Source: Verrucomicrobiota bacterium (GTDB lineage: Bacteria > Verrucomicrobiota > Verrucomicrobiia > Chthoniobacterales > UBA10450). Taken from it: a stretch of 64,000 bases of DNA. This document shows, in pieces, positions 45,218 through 54,691 of the stretch (positions are counted from its first letter, which is position 1; each line of letters starts with the position of its first letter). Position numbers and translations under genes: made by a program. The stretch lies in contig QHRF01000012.1 of assembly GCA_003220055.1 (NCBI GenBank), positions 1 through 64,000 of the forward strand, in the 5' to 3' direction. Under the pieces are notes generated by a model, which did not search any database, was not told the DNA's origin, and saw nothing but the letters and a program-made list of their open reading frames with translations.

Positions 45218-46636
45218 TTATGTAGATTCGGTCTTACTCGCAATTTCTTTCTTTGCTGCGTTTAGTTCGTTGATTTTGCGATGCAGCGTCCGCCGGCTGA
45301 TCCCGAGTTTTTTCGCAGCCGCCGTCACGTTTCCATTCGTTGTCGCCAATGCCTGTAAAATCAGTTTGCGTTCCGTTTCATGAAGATCGAGCGGGCTGGC
45401 CTTTTCACCAAACGCTTTGGACGCCGAAATACCACGCGGAAGTGCTGCGCCGGCTGCTTGTCGCAAAGCGGAAGGCAAATCGCGGGGCGTAATTTTCGGT
45501 CCGGTCGCCATCACGACGCCATGTTCGATGGCGGTGCGCAGCTCGCGGACATTGCCCGGCCAATGGTAAGTGAGCAGCGCGTTCATCGCTTCACTCGTAA
45601 GGTCGCCAACTTCCTTATTGTTCGCTTTGGAAAATTGGCGCAGAAACGCCCGCACCAGTAATGGAATATCGTCTTTGCGCTCGCGCAACGGGGGCATGAT
45701 GATCCGCACGACATTGAGCCGAAAATACAAATCGTCGCGGAACTTTCCTTCCTTCACCAACTGCTCGAGATTTTTGTTGGTCGCGGCGATCAACCGGACG
45801 TCCGCTCGCAAAGTTTGATTGCCGCCGACGCGCTCAAATGCGCGCTCTTCGCTGATCACGCGCAGCAACTTTACTTGCGTCATCGGCGGAATTTCAGCGA
45901 CTTCGTCCAAAAAAATCGTGCCGCCGTTCGCCTGTTCGAATCGCCCCATCCGGCGTTCATGCGCACCAGTGAACGCACCTTTTTCGTGACCGAACAATTC
46001 ACTCTCGAGCAACGTCGGTGATAATGCGGCACAGTGGACAGTCACAAATTTCGCTTTGTTCCGCCGGCTTAAATTGTGAATCGCGTGCGCGGCCAATTCT
46101 TTTCCGGTACCGCTTTCGCCTTCGATCAAGACATTCGCCGATGACGGCGCGACTTGACGGATCGTGTCCAGTACTTCGTGCAGGGCGGGCGAATCACCGA
46201 TCATGTTCTCGAGCCCGTAACGTTCGTCGACCTGCTGTCGCAAACTCTGATTTTCCTGCTCCAGTTTGCTGTCTCGCAACGCCCGTGCGATCAGCATTTC
46301 AACCTTGTCGAGATTGAGCGGCTTGGTGACGAAATCGTAGGCGCCGCGTTTCATCGCTTCGACCGCCGTGTCGACCGAGCCGTAGGCCGTCATCATGATG
46401 CAAATTGGCGGCTGCGGCATTTTCAGCGCCCGATCAATCAACTGCATGCCGTCTTCGCCGCCGAGGCGCAGATCGGTCAGGACAAGATCGACATGTTCGC
46501 GCTCGAGAACGTTCATGGCGCTGGCAATGTCACCCGCCACGTAAACGTCGTAATCGTTCTCGAGCAGGCGGCGCAGTCCGTCCCGCGTATGTTTTTCGTC
46601 ATCAACGATCAGGACGATGGGTTGGATGGAATCCAT
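45218..46636 (-). CDS. NtrC-family sigma-54-dependent response regulator
   Basis: 472 residues from MDSIQPIVLIVDDEKHT; 14 upstream ORF codons are discarded. Receiver domain 7-120 with phosphoacceptor Asp in VLTDLRLGGEDG. Sigma-54 AAA+ domain with Walker A EGESGTGKELAAHAI, GAFTGA loop in GHEKGAFTGAHERR, Walker B GGTIFLDEVAEI and GNVRELR. C-terminal Fis-type helix-turn-helix (LALATTNGNVTAAAKKLGISRRTLHRKINEL). All needed parts are intact, so it should activate sigma-54 promoters when phosphorylated. The likely partner kinase is the PAS histidine kinase two genes upstream. Confidence 0.95.
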   Translation of the reverse strand: MDSIQPIVLIVDDEKHTRDGLRRLLENDYDVYVAGDIASAMNVLEREHVDLVLTDLRLGGEDGMQLIDRALKMPQPPICIMMTAYGSVDTAVEAMKRGAYDFVTKPLNLDKVEMLIARALRDSKLEQENQSLRQQVDERYGLENMIGDSPALHEVLDTIRQVAPSSANVLIEGESGTGKELAAHAIHNLSRRNKAKFVTVHCAALSPTLLESELFGHEKGAFTGAHERRMGRFEQANGGTIFLDEVAEIPPMTQVKLLRVISEERAFERVGGNQTLRADVRLIAATNKNLEQLVKEGKFRDDLYFRLNVVRIIMPPLRERKDDIPLLVRAFLRQFSKANNKEVGDLTSEAMNALLTYHWPGNVRELRTAIEHGVVMATGPKITPRDLPSALRQAAGAALPRGISASKAFGEKASPLDLHETERKLILQALATTNGNVTAAAKKLGISRRTLHRKINELNAAKKEIASKTEST

Positions 46637-46802
46637 GAGTAATTTTCGGCAATGGCGATGTGCGCCATTTATTCTCACTCAAACACGCCATCTCTCAATT
46701 ACGAAGATATTGCTAGCAAGTTTGGAATTGCCGAGAAGAGCGACGGACGACGATTACATCGGCTCGGCCGTCGGCGTGGCCTGGTAGAATAACCGCGGAT
46801 GA

Positions 46803-48968
46803 CTACCGCGCCGGCGGTTCTTCGTGATAAGGCAAGCCGGATTGATAAAGGGCGATCTTACTTCGCAGCGATTCGGCGAGAGATGTGATGCCGTTAGCAT
46901 TCGCGATTTCGAGCGCGTCGTTTGCAGCTGCTATCGCCTTGGTGAAGTCACCATTTTCTGCATAGGCAGCAGCCAGCGTGTGAAGAAAGACGGGATTATG
47001 TCCGTCTGTGGCGAGGACGGCCTGTTCCGCTAGCTCCACAGCCTTTTTCCCATTCCGGAGTTTGGCATCAGCTGCCGTTGCAAGAAGCCAGGCCAGATTA
47101 TTTTGGGCTGGAACAGATCCCGGATTACTTTTTAGAGCCGCTTCATATTCACGCACCGCTTCTTCGACCCGTCCTTGTTGCCGAAACACATTGGCCAGAT
47201 TGTTATGGGCATCCGCGTAATCGGGTCGCAATTCCAGAGCCAGGCGATAGTGAAGGATCGCATCGTCAAGTTGTCCTTTCTGGCGGAACGCGTTTGCAAT
47301 GCTGTAATGGCTCTCGGCGTGATCGAATTGAAGTCCGAGCGTCGTTGAGTATGCCTCGATCGCAGCGTCGATGTCGCGCTTCTGTAAAAACGCATTGCCG
47401 AGGTTGATGTACGCGTCCGCGTGAAGTGGCCTTTTTTGGACCGCTTTGCGCAAATGAGATATCGCCTCATCCACATCGCCTTCCTGCAAATAAGCAGCGC
47501 CGATGTTATTCTCCGTGTCGGGATCGTCCGGCGAAATTCTAAGAGCAGTTTGAAATTCCTCCATCGCTTCACTCATTCGGTCCGTTTGGAGAAGCGCCTT
47601 GCCGAGATTGTTATGATCTTTGCTTTGGTCCGGCCGCAACTCGAGCGCCTTTCTAAAATCGCGAATCGCTTCATCGAGACCCCCGCGCTCTGACAAGAAC
47701 GAACCGAGATTGCTGTAAGCCATCCAGCAATCGGGATTGCGCGCAATGGTTGTGCGCCAAAGAGTTTCAATGTCGCGATAGACATGGCTTTGTCGCCAAG
47801 TCAAGAGTCCCAGAATTAAAATCGGCGCAATGGAAATCGCCGGCCGCAGAACCCCTTTTGCAGGCGCAATTGAATCCAGGCCCATCGTCAGTCCGGCGGC
47901 GAATAGTGTGAGCGGAGGGATGCATGCGAGGTACTGGAAGTGGTCGGCGACAAAAGAATAGATAAAGGGAAAGACGTTGATAAAGCCGAGGGCCGGGGAG
48001 AGTAGACCAAGAAAAAGAAGTGCAGCCGCGAGAGGTCCGCGAAATTTGCTCCTAAGCTTCCAGGCAATGGCGAGCAATAGAATCAGAGCTGCCGGAAAGA
48101 GATACTGCCACCACACCGTGCCGCTAATGTGCCAGCGTGGGTAAATGAAAGTGAGCTTTGTCGGCCAAGCGAGTTTGAAAAAGTAAAACCAAAAGTCGCG
48201 CCCGGCGATAAGACACCGCTGTAAGATCGACAATTGAAACGCGGTCCCCTGTGCACCGATGAAAATTCGCTCGAGCCAGGCAGTAAAAAGGCCTGCACCG
48301 ACGCCGATGACGAAGAACGGCAGCAACGGCAGCAGGTCCTCACGCAGGCGAACGCGGCCTCGTTTCCACCACAAAACCACGGCGATTATTGCCGGCAATG
48401 GGGCAATCGCGGTCTTGCAAAGCAAACCCAAGATAAAAAGAGCGAGCGAGCTGATGTAGGCGAGGCGATTTCTGCGCTCGTCGAAATTGAGATAGGTGAG
48501 AATCGAGCAGAAAAAAAATAAACCAGAGAGAGTGTTCTTGAGTTCTGAAATCCAAGCGACCGATTCAACTTGGACAGGATGCAGAGCAAATAATGCCGCG
48601 GCCAGCCATGCGCCCGGAATTTTGAGCCGCCGCAAAATCTGGAGCAAAACAACTGCGCCCAAGCTGTGCAGGAGAATATTGACTAGGTGATAACCCAGGA
48701 CCGAATCACCCCAGAGCTTCTGTTCGATCCAGAAGAAGCTGTGAACCAGCGGATAATACTGTTGAGTCGCTCCAACCCGTGTCCAGATGTCGGCTAGGCC
48801 TTGCCATGACCGCAGCGCTGGCTGTGTGATATGGCGATTGTCATCCCAAATCAGCTTACCATTCCAAGCCGGCAAATAGGCTGCCGCGGTAATAGCAATC
48901 AGCGCGAGGGCGAAAAGCCAAACCCGCTGCGAACTCTTCTCTCTGCTTCGGACCTGTGGCTTTGCCAT
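46803..48968 (-). CDS. TMTC-like membrane protein with C-terminal TPR repeats
   Basis: 721 residues. The N-terminal half has about ten membrane helices with the GT-C-like loop GKLIWDDNRHITQP near 35-48 and the conserved LFALHPVQVESVAWISELKN near 128-147, as in TMTC/O-mannosyltransferase-like proteins. From about 410 to the end are eight or so TPR units (AYSNLGSFLSERGGLDEAIRDFRKALELRPD and repeats). Role is probably sugar transfer to exported proteins or assembly of surface structures. Its ATG lies directly after the histidine kinase stop, with no gap, so it is cotranscribed between the two halves of a two-component system. Confidence 0.85.
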   Translation of the reverse strand: MAKPQVRSREKSSQRVWLFALALIAITAAAYLPAWNGKLIWDDNRHITQPALRSWQGLADIWTRVGATQQYYPLVHSFFWIEQKLWGDSVLGYHLVNILLHSLGAVVLLQILRRLKIPGAWLAAALFALHPVQVESVAWISELKNTLSGLFFFCSILTYLNFDERRNRLAYISSLALFILGLLCKTAIAPLPAIIAVVLWWKRGRVRLREDLLPLLPFFVIGVGAGLFTAWLERIFIGAQGTAFQLSILQRCLIAGRDFWFYFFKLAWPTKLTFIYPRWHISGTVWWQYLFPAALILLLAIAWKLRSKFRGPLAAALLFLGLLSPALGFINVFPFIYSFVADHFQYLACIPPLTLFAAGLTMGLDSIAPAKGVLRPAISIAPILILGLLTWRQSHVYRDIETLWRTTIARNPDCWMAYSNLGSFLSERGGLDEAIRDFRKALELRPDQSKDHNNLGKALLQTDRMSEAMEEFQTALRISPDDPDTENNIGAAYLQEGDVDEAISHLRKAVQKRPLHADAYINLGNAFLQKRDIDAAIEAYSTTLGLQFDHAESHYSIANAFRQKGQLDDAILHYRLALELRPDYADAHNNLANVFRQQGRVEEAVREYEAALKSNPGSVPAQNNLAWLLATAADAKLRNGKKAVELAEQAVLATDGHNPVFLHTLAAAYAENGDFTKAIAAANDALEIANANGITSLAESLRSKIALYQSGLPYHEEPPAR

Positions 48969-50195
48969 TCAGCTTGCGCTCAATTTCGAGCTCGAATCTC
49001 CCGCTTCCAGCATGCGGACGCGTCTGTCGATGTGGGGCAGGCGAATCGTCAAGGTGAGTCCTTTACCTTCACTGCTTTCGATCGACAGCTCGCCGCCGTG
49101 CTCGCGCACAATTCGGCGAACAATCAAAAGGCCGAGGCCGGTGCCGCTGGTCTTGGTTGTGAAATAGGGTTCGAATACGCGACTGAGATTCTCCGCGGAA
49201 ATTCCGCCGCCCGTGTCGGTGAATCGAACGATCACGTGCGATTCGTCCAGGTCGGTGCGGATCCGTAAAATTCCGCGGCTCTTCATCGCTTCGAAACTGT
49301 TTTTGATCACGTTGTAAAACGCCTGTTTTATCTGGTCGCGATCCAGCTCGAGCAGCGGTAGATCCGAGCGCAGCTCCTGTTCGACGACGATATCGCGGTC
49401 TTTGATTTCGAGTGCAAAAAACCGAACCGCTTCTTCGACGATCGCATTAATGTTTTCCGGGCGCAGCTGTGGACGAGTCGGACGAATCGCCCGCAGGAAC
49501 TGACTGATGATGGAATCGAGCCGGTTAATCTCGGCGCGCGCGACTTCCACCGATTCCTGGAGCTCGGCGCCCTTTGCTCCGTCCAGCTTGCGCGCTTCGC
49601 GTTCGATCAATTGCAAATGAATATTGAGTGAGTTCAGCGGATTCCCGATTTCGTGGGCCACCCCAGCGGCGAGCAAAGTCAACGCGTTCAGTCGTTCCGA
49701 CTCGATCGTTTGCTGCTCGGTGCGCCGACTTTCAGTAATGTCGCGCAAAATAATCGCGTGTCCGACCCGTTCGCCTGTAGCTGCGGTCGCCGACCCTGGA
49801 CCGGGGACAGCGTCCCCGGCTACAAAATCCTGGCGCTCGATCACGAGCGGGACGCTGTAAAAATTAATGAATCGGTTGGTGGGATAGAATATCTCCATAT
49901 CGCGGCTGACCGCGCCTTCGCGCGAGAGAGCGTTCCAATCCAACCCGCGAACGCGCTCGTCCAAACGTTTTCCGAGCGAGTCTTCCGCTTCTAATCCGAA
50001 CAATTGGCAGGCGGCGTCGTTGAGATAAGTGATTCGCCCTTTCGAATCGGTAACGATGATTCCTTCCTGGATGGAATTGAAAACCGTTTCGAGAAAACCT
50101 TTCTCCTGCGCGAGGCGCAGAAAATAATTCTGCACTTCCTCCGGCCCGATCTTGCCGAGGCGGCCGATTAGTTTTTCAACGAACCCGGCTTTCAT
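48969..50195 (-). CDS. NtrB-like PAS sensor histidine kinase
   Basis: 408 residues, cytoplasmic (no clear membrane helix). PAS domain about 35-150 (VFNSIQEGIIVTDSKGRITYLNDAACQLFG). HisKA with phosphoacceptor His in LAAGVAHEIGNPLNSLNIHL near 182. HATPase with the N box, DTGGGISAENLSRVFEPYFTTKTSGTGLGLLIVRRI and a final GKGLTLTIRLP. It resembles NtrB/AtoS/ZraS kinases that pair with sigma-54 regulators. A palindromic element is inserted in frame (AGDAVPGPGSATAATGE) between the PAS core and HAIILRDIT. The start overlaps the AI-2E gene stop by 4 bases. Confidence 0.94.
   Translation of the reverse strand: MKAGFVEKLIGRLGKIGPEEVQNYFLRLAQEKGFLETVFNSIQEGIIVTDSKGRITYLNDAACQLFGLEAEDSLGKRLDERVRGLDWNALSREGAVSRDMEIFYPTNRFINFYSVPLVIERQDFVAGDAVPGPGSATAATGERVGHAIILRDITESRRTEQQTIESERLNALTLLAAGVAHEIGNPLNSLNIHLQLIEREARKLDGAKGAELQESVEVARAEINRLDSIISQFLRAIRPTRPQLRPENINAIVEEAVRFFALEIKDRDIVVEQELRSDLPLLELDRDQIKQAFYNVIKNSFEAMKSRGILRIRTDLDESHVIVRFTDTGGGISAENLSRVFEPYFTTKTSGTGLGLLIVRRIVREHGGELSIESSEGKGLTLTIRLPHIDRRVRMLEAGDSSSKLSAS
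49776..49824. repeat. Palindromic element inserted in frame in the histidine kinase gene
   Basis: TGTAGC at the left and GCTACA at the right bound about 49 bases containing GGGGACAGCGTCCCC, itself a near-perfect hairpin. It encodes the Ala/Gly/Pro stretch that separates two conserved PAS strands. It shares terminal hexamers and GTCCCC core with the element in the S9 peptidase gene. Confidence 0.75.
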
Positions 50196-51172
50196 CGCTC
50201 TGGCTGAACTTCGATTCTGGACATCTCCAAGCGGAGATAATTCAAGATCACTGGCGCAAGCACCATTCCAGGGATGCCCATCAGGCGTTCTCCGATGATG
50301 AGCGCGAGCAGTGTCAGCCAGATCGGATTGCGAATGAGATCGCCGATGATTTTGCTGTTTAGGAAATATTCCAGCTTGTGGATCGCGATCAGGAAAATGA
50401 GAGCTATCAGCGCGATCTTCAACGAAACGGTGAAAGCAACACAGACAATGATCGTGTTACTGACAAGGTTACCGACAATGGGGAGCAAACCGCAAAGAAA
50501 TGTTAGGGCGATCAGTAGCGGCGCGTCTGGCAACTGAACTCCCAGGACAAAAATCGCAGTCAGGACGGTATTGATGAGCGAGATCGTGATCTGTGCGCCC
50601 ATCACCGTGGCAAAGCTTCTATAGAAATCGCGGAAACGGTCGGAAAGTTCGCCGCAAAAGACCGAATAAAGATTGTTCCTGGACGCGGGAACATTACGAG
50701 AAAGATCCAGCTGGCTGTTAAAGAAGAGGCTCACCGCCGCGACAATTCCAATTGCGACGAATATGATGAACGTGGTTGCGTTCCGGGCGAAGGTGGCGAC
50801 GTCTTTGAGATAGTTTGTTTCTTCCTTGAACGCACCGATCACGAATGCCTTCAGACTATCGAAATCGGTAAAAGGCAGTTCGATTTGCCGGGCCTGGGCC
50901 CAGGCGCTGGCCGATGGAAGAGAACTGTCGGCGACTTCGGGCAATTCGCGGATCGCAGTCCGAGTAAAAAACCCCGCGCCACAAGCGATTCCAGCGACAA
51001 CCACCAGAAACAAAATTAACGCGATCCACTTGTTTTTTGTAAGGGCCAGTAGTTTGGACAAGGCAAAATAGGAAAAAAGAATTGCGAGCAGTGGCGGGCC
51101 CAGATGCAACCCTCCGGCCAGCACCAGCATGAAAACAAGCACGGCGTAGGAGATGCGTCGCGGCGTCAACAT
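50192..51172 (-). CDS. AI-2E family transporter
   Basis: 326 residues, about seven to eight membrane helices. Family text includes the N-terminal LVFMLVLAGGLHLGPPLLAILFSYFALSKLL, SVFCGELSDRFRDFYRSFATVMGAQITISLINTVLTAIFVLGVQLPDAPLLIALTFLCGLLPIVGNLVSN in the middle, and HKLEYFLNSKIIGDLIRNPIWLTLLALIIGERLMGIPGMVLAPVILNYLR at the end. These match the AI-2E transporter (PF01594) pattern; members export small solutes or sodium, not always autoinducer. First gene of a minus-strand run: exporter, kinase, TPR protein, regulator. Confidence 0.92.
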   Translation of the reverse strand: MLTPRRISYAVLVFMLVLAGGLHLGPPLLAILFSYFALSKLLALTKNKWIALILFLVVVAGIACGAGFFTRTAIRELPEVADSSLPSASAWAQARQIELPFTDFDSLKAFVIGAFKEETNYLKDVATFARNATTFIIFVAIGIVAAVSLFFNSQLDLSRNVPASRNNLYSVFCGELSDRFRDFYRSFATVMGAQITISLINTVLTAIFVLGVQLPDAPLLIALTFLCGLLPIVGNLVSNTIIVCVAFTVSLKIALIALIFLIAIHKLEYFLNSKIIGDLIRNPIWLTLLALIIGERLMGIPGMVLAPVILNYLRLEMSRIEVQPER

Positions 51173-51255
51173 GATCGGCCTCCGGTAGCTGTTCTTATTA
51201 CAGCCTTCACGACGAAGTGAAATTCTTCACTTCATTCGGAATAACAACAGAAGAA

Positions 51256-53403
51256 TCAGTGCGTCTCGGCCGGAGCCGGCTGGCCGGTTTCCTTCTCGGC
51301 TCGCTCTCTTAGCGCAGCTTTTCGAGAAAGTTTGACCCGGCCTTTGTCATCGATCCCGATGCATTTGACCCAGATGGTGTCACCGGCTTTGACCACGTCT
51401 TCGGTGCGTTTGACCCGGAAGTCGGCCAGCTCCGAAATGTGGACGAGTCCTTCCTTGCCCGGCAGAACTTCGACAAAGGCGCCGAACTCTTTGGTGGAAA
51501 CAACGCGCCCCTGATAGGTCGTGCCGATTTCAATTTCCTTCGTCATCCCGCCGATGATTTCCTTCGCGCGCGCCATCGATTCGCCACTGGTCGCGTAGAT
51601 GTGGACCGAGCCGTCATCCTCGATGTTAATCTCGGCGCCGGTTTCAGCCACGATCCCCTTGATCGTTTTGCCGCCCGGTCCGATGAGCGCGCCGATTTTC
51701 TCGGGATTAATTTTGATCGTCTCGATCCGTGGGGCGTATTTCGACAACTCCGTCCGCGGTTTGTCGATTGTGCCGTGCATGATTTGAAGAATCTTCGTGC
51801 GCGCTTCTTTGGCGCGGGTGATCGCTTCGGCCATGATCTTGTGGCTGACGCCGGGAAGTTTCAGATCGAGTTGGAACCCGGTCACGCCGTTATCCGTACC
51901 GCAAAGTTTGAAATCCATGTCTCCGAAATGATCTTCCGAACCGATAATGTCAGTCAGCAGTTCGTAACGTTTCAATTGTCGATCTTCGCTATGCTCAGTC
52001 ACCAGTCCGACGGAAATTCCGGCGACCATTCCCTTCACCGGCACACCCGCGTCCATCAGCGCGAGCATTCCACCGCACACGCTCGCCATTGAAGTCGACC
52101 CGTTGGATTCCATGATCTCACTCGAGATTCGAATCGCGTATCGAAAATCGTTCTCGCCCGGCACAACCGGCTCCAACGAACGCTCAGCTAGTGCGCCGTG
52201 CCCGATTTCGCGCCGTCCCGGTCCACCGGTGCGACCGGTCTCACCGACACTGAACGGCGGAAAATTATAATGGAGAATGAAACGCTTCGAAGTCATTCCG
52301 CCACCGTAGGCGTCAATGTTTTGCGCTTCTTCAATTGGCGCGAGCGTGACGAGGGCCAGCGCCTGGGTTTCGCCGCGTTGGAAAATGGCCGATCCGTGCG
52401 CGCGTGGCAGCACGCCCACTTCACACGTAATCGGTCGCAAGTCCTGGTAACCGCGGCCGTCGACTCTCTTTTTCTTGTCCAGAATGCTGATGCGAAACGC
52501 TTTCTTCTGGACGTGATCGAATGCCTGCGAGATCGAGAACGCATCAGTCTCGGGATGTTTTTCCAAGATCGCCATCTTCACTTCTTCGCGCAGCGCTTCG
52601 ATTGCTTTGGCGCGGGCGACTTTGCCCGGTGTGTAAAGCGCGCCTTCGATTCGGTCGCCCGCCACTTGGTAGGCAATTTCGAGTAACTCCGGCTTGACGT
52701 TGAGTAGCGGCATCTCGCGTTTTGGTTTCGCAATTTGCGACGCGAGCTCTTTTTGAATGCGAATCATTTCCCGCGCCTGCCCATGCGCGAATTCGAGCGC
52801 TTTGACGAAATCCGCTTCCGGAATTTGGTTGGCCGCGCCCTCAATCATGATCACGTCGTTTTCCATTCCGACGTAAACCAAATCGAGATCGCTTTGCTGC
52901 CGCTCAGAGTGAGTCGGGTTCGCTATGAATTGGTCGTTAACGCGGCCCACCCGAACTGCGCCGATCGGTCCGGCAAAGGGAATATCCGAAACGGATAGCG
53001 CAGCCGATGCGCCGTTGATCGCAAGAATATCGGGATCGTTCTCGCCATCAGCGCTGAGTAAGATCGAGATGATCTGCGTGTCGTAAAAATAACCTTGCGG
53101 AAAGAGCGGGCGCAGAGGGCGATCGATCATCCGCGACGTGAGCGTTTCTTTTTCGGTGGGACGTCCTTCGCGTTTGAAGTAACCGCCGGGAAATTTTCCA
53201 GCGGCGGCCGCTTTTTCACGGTAATCGACCGTGAGCGGAAAATAATCCTGACCTTCCTTGATGCCGGTGGCGGAGACCGCGCTGACCAGCACCATCGTAT
53301 CGCCGCACGACACAATGACTGCGCCGTCGGCGAGCTTGGCGATTCTGCCTGTTTCTATCGATATCTGATTGGGCCCAATCTGGGCTGTGACCTTCTGTTG
53401 CAT
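51256..53403 (-). CDS. pnp: Polyribonucleotide nucleotidyltransferase (PNPase)
   Basis: 3'-5' phosphorolytic exoribonuclease of mRNA decay. 715 residues, standard length. First RNase PH domain from [27 protein letters not shown]. Second has [43 protein letters not shown] near 308-350 and the [21 protein letters not shown] segment. KH domain near 555 with [16 protein letters not shown]1 domain near 620-690 ([33 protein letters not shown]). Downstream of rpsO on the same strand, the classical rpsO-pnp order, with a 192-base gap holding a long palindrome. One AAGATCGACA word inside (codons DRQ). Confidence 0.98.
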   Translation of the reverse strand: MQQKVTAQIGPNQISIETGRIAKLADGAVIVSCGDTMVLVSAVSATGIKEGQDYFPLTVDYREKAAAAGKFPGGYFKREGRPTEKETLTSRMIDRPLRPLFPQGYFYDTQIISILLSADGENDPDILAINGASAALSVSDIPFAGPIGAVRVGRVNDQFIANPTHSERQQSDLDLVYVGMENDVIMIEGAANQIPEADFVKALEFAHGQAREMIRIQKELASQIAKPKREMPLLNVKPELLEIAYQVAGDRIEGALYTPGKVARAKAIEALREEVKMAILEKHPETDAFSISQAFDHVQKKAFRISILDKKKRVDGRGYQDLRPITCEVGVLPRAHGSAIFQRGETQALALVTLAPIEEAQNIDAYGGGMTSKRFILHYNFPPFSVGETGRTGGPGRREIGHGALAERSLEPVVPGENDFRYAIRISSEIMESNGSTSMASVCGGMLALMDAGVPVKGMVAGISVGLVTEHSEDRQLKRYELLTDIIGSEDHFGDMDFKLCGTDNGVTGFQLDLKLPGVSHKIMAEAITRAKEARTKILQIMHGTIDKPRTELSKYAPRIETIKINPEKIGALIGPGGKTIKGIVAETGAEINIEDDGSVHIYATSGESMARAKEIIGGMTKEIEIGTTYQGRVVSTKEFGAFVEVLPGKEGLVHISELADFRVKRTEDVVKAGDTIWVKCIGIDDKGRVKLSRKAALRERAEKETGQPAPAETH

Positions 53404-53427
53404 ATAATTATCCTGGATGTGCGAGTT

Positions 53428-53523
53428 CCAGGTCGGTCACCCTGACTGTAGGTTTTAATTCCGATCCCGCGGTCGCGGGACGGGCGGACCTAAAACCTAA
53501 ATTCAAGGTGCCTGGCGACCTGG
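53428..53523. repeat. Nested palindrome between rpsO and pnp
   Basis: Three nested inverted pairs: outer CCAGGTCG/CGACCTGG, middle TAGGTTTTA/TAAAACCTA, inner CCCGCG-GT-CGCGGG. Together they could form one long hairpin of about 95 bases in the pnp leader. In other bacteria an RNase III-cleaved stem in this leader controls pnp, so this may be that element, or an interspersed palindromic repeat. An AAGATCGACATC word follows at 53574. The stem is directly visible; regulation is inference. Confidence 0.7.
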
Positions 53524-53595
53524 TTGTCGCGTTTTTAGTTTTCAAATCGGCGTCGCACTGAAACCCGGACGCTAAGATCGACATCCGACCGGCGG

Positions 53596-53859
53596 CTATT
53601 TCCGCAGGTTCAGTCCGTCGATTAACTTTTTGTAGCGTTCGACTTGGGACCGGCTCAAATAATCGAGCAAACTTCGGCGCTGGGCCACCATTTTCAGGAG
53701 GCCGCGGCGCGAGGAATGGTCCTTGGCGTGGCTTTTCAAGTGTTCGGTCAATTGCCCGATCCGGCGTGTCAACAGCGCGACTTGGACGTCTGCGCTGCCG
53801 GTGTCCTTGCCGTGCAACTGGAACTGCTTGATATCCAGCGTTTCCGTATTCTCAGCCAT
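53596..53859 (-). CDS. rpsO: 30S ribosomal protein S15
   Basis: Primary 16S-binding protein of the small-subunit platform. 87 residues, normal length (88-89 in most). Signature text [75 protein letters not shown] covers most of the protein and includes the rRNA-contacting [12 protein letters not shown] segment. It sits upstream of pnp. Upstream lies a small unrelated gene 54 bases away. Confidence 0.98.
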   Translation of the reverse strand: MAENTETLDIKQFQLHGKDTGSADVQVALLTRRIGQLTEHLKSHAKDHSSRRGLLKMVAQRRSLLDYLSRSQVERYKKLIDGLNLRK

Positions 53860-53913
53860 TTCGAAGCGCCTATTCTAGACCAAGACGACGGAATCGCAAG
53901 GCCGCTGCTTGAG

Positions 53914-54339
53914 TTAAAACGGAATCGGTAACCGGTCGGGCGGAACCCATTTGTCGCGTGCTGCTTGTGATCTGATGAGCTCTCGCGAGTAATGCGCTTC
54001 CACCGGCCGGCGCTTTGTCCAGTCTTCAACGATCAAATTGATCCGCCGCCAAAGTGGAAGATCCACCTCGGACGTGTTGGCGACGTGTTCGAGCAGTCGC
54101 ATCCAAAAAGTCGTCAGCGTTTCGTGATAAAGATTGCCGACGCCGTGGTGCGCGGCGAAAGCGCGGATCTTTTCGCGCATTAGTTCCAATGCTTGCTCCG
54201 GGGGAAATGAATCCAGATAACTCAGGGCGACCGCGATGTGGGCGGCGTGAGTGAATTCCGATGCCGGAATGGTCGCGTTTTCAAACGCAGAAACGAGCGT
54301 GGCGACCTCGCTGTTGCTGGCGAAACCTCGCGTTCTCAA
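53914..54339 (-). CDS. Conserved hypothetical protein, all-helical
   Basis: About 141 residues, probably from the TTG at 54339 that overlaps the previous gene's TGA (the ORF track start at 54588 is an antisense-like extension). The text EVATLVSAFENATIPASEFTHAAHIAVALSYLDSFPPEQALELMREKIRAFAAHHGV, then NLYHETLTTFWMRLLEHV, is helical and looks like the DUF-type proteins often annotated only as conserved hypothetical. It includes histidines in FTHAAH and YHET that could bind metal. Function unknown. Coupled to the GlsB-like gene by the 4-base overlap. Confidence 0.7.
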   Translation of the reverse strand: MRTRGFASNSEVATLVSAFENATIPASEFTHAAHIAVALSYLDSFPPEQALELMREKIRAFAAHHGVGNLYHETLTTFWMRLLEHVANTSEVDLPLWRRINLIVEDWTKRRPVEAHYSRELIRSQAARDKWVPPDRLPIPF

Positions 54340-54602
54340 TGAACGATCGCACCGCCCCACTTGCCCCAGGCCCAGAGCAAGATGATCGCGCCGATGATCG
54401 ACATGATGAATCCAGCCGGATGAAACGCCGAGCCAGGTGTTGGCCGCGAAAAGAGCCGCCCGATCAAACCGCCCAGGATGGATCCGCCAATACCGAGAAG
54501 CGTCGTCATGATAAAGCCCAGGTGCTGCACACCCGGCATAATCGCGCGTGCGCACAAGCCGACAATGAAACCGATAATGATCGACCAAATGATGTGTAAC
54601 AT
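54336..54602 (-). CDS. GlsB/YeaQ/YmgE family stress-response membrane protein
   Basis: 88 residues with three membrane helices and Gly-rich turns: IWSIIIGFIVGLCARAIMPG, GFIMTTLLGIGGSILGGLIGRLF and FIMSIIGAIILLWAWGKW. This is the transglycosylase-associated/GlsB pattern (PF04226), normally 80-90 residues, induced by stress in several bacteria. The mechanism is unknown. It precedes the hypothetical protein gene with a TTGA overlap. Confidence 0.92.
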   Translation of the reverse strand: MLHIIWSIIIGFIVGLCARAIMPGVQHLGFIMTTLLGIGGSILGGLIGRLFSRPTPGSAFHPAGFIMSIIGAIILLWAWGKWGGAIVH

Positions 54603-54691
54603 GGGAGCAATGCTAAGCGGACGGCCGGCTCAAAAGCTATCCTTTTCTCAAGGGTAGATCTATCCCGCTGAGGCTACGGCGCGGCAATCAT

